NCBI GenBank assembly: GCA_001897035.1
Contig: MKRS01000579.1
Coordinates: forward strand, 1-6,503
Length of the DNA stretch: 6,503 nt
Reading direction: 5' to 3'
Source of the DNA: Bacteroidales bacterium 45-6
GTDB taxonomy: Bacteria > Bacteroidota > Bacteroidia > Bacteroidales > Dysgonomonadaceae
Below the pieces are notes generated by a model. That model worked only from the letters and a program-made list of their open reading frames with translations, was not told the DNA's origin and ran no database searches. The position numbers were made by a program, and so were the translations under genes. Shown here piece by piece: positions 5,647 to 6,503 of this stretch; the first letter of the stretch is position 1; the number at the start of each line of letters is the position of its first letter.

Positions 5647-6503
5647 ATGAACAAGCTTTTTTATTTTTCATTCGCCTTGCTTTTTTTGGCCACGGTGGTT
5701 TCTTGCGGAAAGAAGCAAGGAAGCAGTTCTGATGCGCTGCCGACACCTAAAAAGAGATTCATCCTTCCCGAAGTGCCGGCGATGCTGATGTCGGATTCCG
5801 ACAAGCAGGTTTTTTTAGCCTTGCATTATTTCGATAAATTCAACTTCAAGGACACTACCCAAATACACCTGCCCGATGTGGCGGAGGCCGGCCTCGTGAA
5901 TTTCATCGCTTTGCTGCAGAAAGTGCCGGGTCAGGTGAGGGACAGTGCCACAGTGCTTGCCTTCCAAAAGGCATCTGTCGTTTCCAGAATGTATGTGTAT
6001 TTCTGGAAAACGCTCGATCGTTATTTGGACGATCCAAATTCTCCGATCCGCAACGAGGATTCGTATATATCTGTTTGTCAAAGTATTGTGAAGTTGCCAA
6101 AAGTGGATGAAGTGGTGACAAGTAACGCGACCTTCAAGTTGAGACAAGCTTTGAAAAACAGAACAGGAATGCTTGCTGCTAATTTTCAGATCACGCTTGA
6201 GTCTGGCAAGCGGATGAAGATGAGTGATTTGAAAGGAAAATATACCTTGTTGTTTTTCTACGAACCGGATTGCCACACCTGCATTCAGGCAAAAGCCTTC
6301 ATGAGGCAGTCTGGTTATCTCAATAGCTTGATAATGAATTCAATTGTCACAGTCCTGGCTTTTTACCCTCAGGACGACAAGCAGGTGTGGCTTCAACGAT
6401 TGCCCGACTGTGCTCCCTGTTGGGTGAACGGATACGATCCGGAGGGATATTTCACCGAAAAGCAGCCCTATGATTTGCGGGCATTCCCCACATTCTATTT
6501 GCT
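5647..6503 (+). CDS. DUF5106/thioredoxin-like lipoprotein, 3' end outside the window
   Basis: An open frame of 285 codons from ATG at 5647 runs off the window edge without a stop. A lipoprotein signal is clear: a hydrophobic stretch follows MNK, and the lipobox VVSC makes Cys20 the lipidated residue. The next residues (GKKQGSSS) lack the acidic cluster used for surface export in Bacteroidetes, so it probably faces the periplasm. Residues of about 39-170 fit the DUF5106 domain (ILPEVPAML, LALHYFDKFNFKDT, IHLPDV, VNFIALLQKVP). A thioredoxin-like domain follows (about 175 onward) with the redox motif Cys209-His-Thr-Cys212 after LLFFYEPD and the cis-proline motif AFPTFYL (Pro281). A second pair, Cys255-Ala-Pro-Cys258, is unusual. 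From family lengths I expect only about 20-40 residues to be missing. The likely role is thiol-disulfide exchange at the membrane; the substrate is unknown, and the true partner system cannot be told from here. Confidence 0.9.
   Translation, partial: MNKLFYFSFALLFLATVVSCGKKQGSSSDALPTPKKRFILPEVPAMLMSDSDKQVFLALHYFDKFNFKDTTQIHLPDVAEAGLVNFIALLQKVPGQVRDSATVLAFQKASVVSRMYVYFWKTLDRYLDDPNSPIRNEDSYISVCQSIVKLPKVDEVVTSNATFKLRQALKNRTGMLAANFQITLESGKRMKMSDLKGKYTLLFFYEPDCHTCIQAKAFMRQSGYLNSLIMNSIVTVLAFYPQDDKQVWLQRLPDCAPCWVNGYDPEGYFTEKQPYDLRAFPTFYL

Noticed and set aside
5815..6276. 153-codon open frame on the minus strand
   Set aside because: It is antisense to the lipoprotein gene, which has a lipobox, DUF5106 and thioredoxin motifs; the minus-strand product resembles nothing known to me.

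Overview
The window looks like a chromosomal segment of a member of the order Bacteroidales. The reasons are the close match of the first gene product to Porphyromonas-type prolyl tripeptidyl peptidase, a lipoprotein with the DUF5106-plus-thioredoxin layout typical of this group, Bacteroidetes-type promoters (TTTG about 20 bases before TAnnTTTG), and AT-rich leaders without strong Shine-Dalgarno sites. The genus cannot be set from this piece. No phage, transposase, CRISPR array, tRNA or rRNA was seen.

Layout: two genes read leftward and two rightward, away from a 498-base intergenic region. Leftward are htpG (2439-4331, Hsp90-family chaperone), which ends in a clear intrinsic terminator (2373-2413), and then a secreted S9-family prolyl peptidase, ptpA-like (124-2274), with its own probable promoter just after that terminator. 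Rightward are an ECF-type sigma-70 factor (4830-5357) with an excellent promoter and a clear terminator, and then the start of a DUF5106/thioredoxin-like lipoprotein (5647 to the window edge, 285 codons visible, no stop yet). The four genes look like four separate transcription units rather than an operon.

The genes share a loose theme of protein folding, protein turnover and envelope redox: a cytoplasmic chaperone, a periplasmic exopeptidase, a regulator and a membrane-anchored thiol protein. Nothing in the sequence proves that they act together.

The least explained parts are the gaps. Upstream of htpG is a 19-bp tandem repeat framed by an 11-bp perfect inverted repeat, with the likely htpG -33 element inside one arm, so it resembles a composite operator. 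Between the sigma factor and the lipoprotein, a promoter-like sequence overlaps the end of the terminator and leads only into a compact palindromic element. No clearly new system is evident; these regulatory and repeat structures and a possible extra CxxC pair in the lipoprotein are the points most worth checking.
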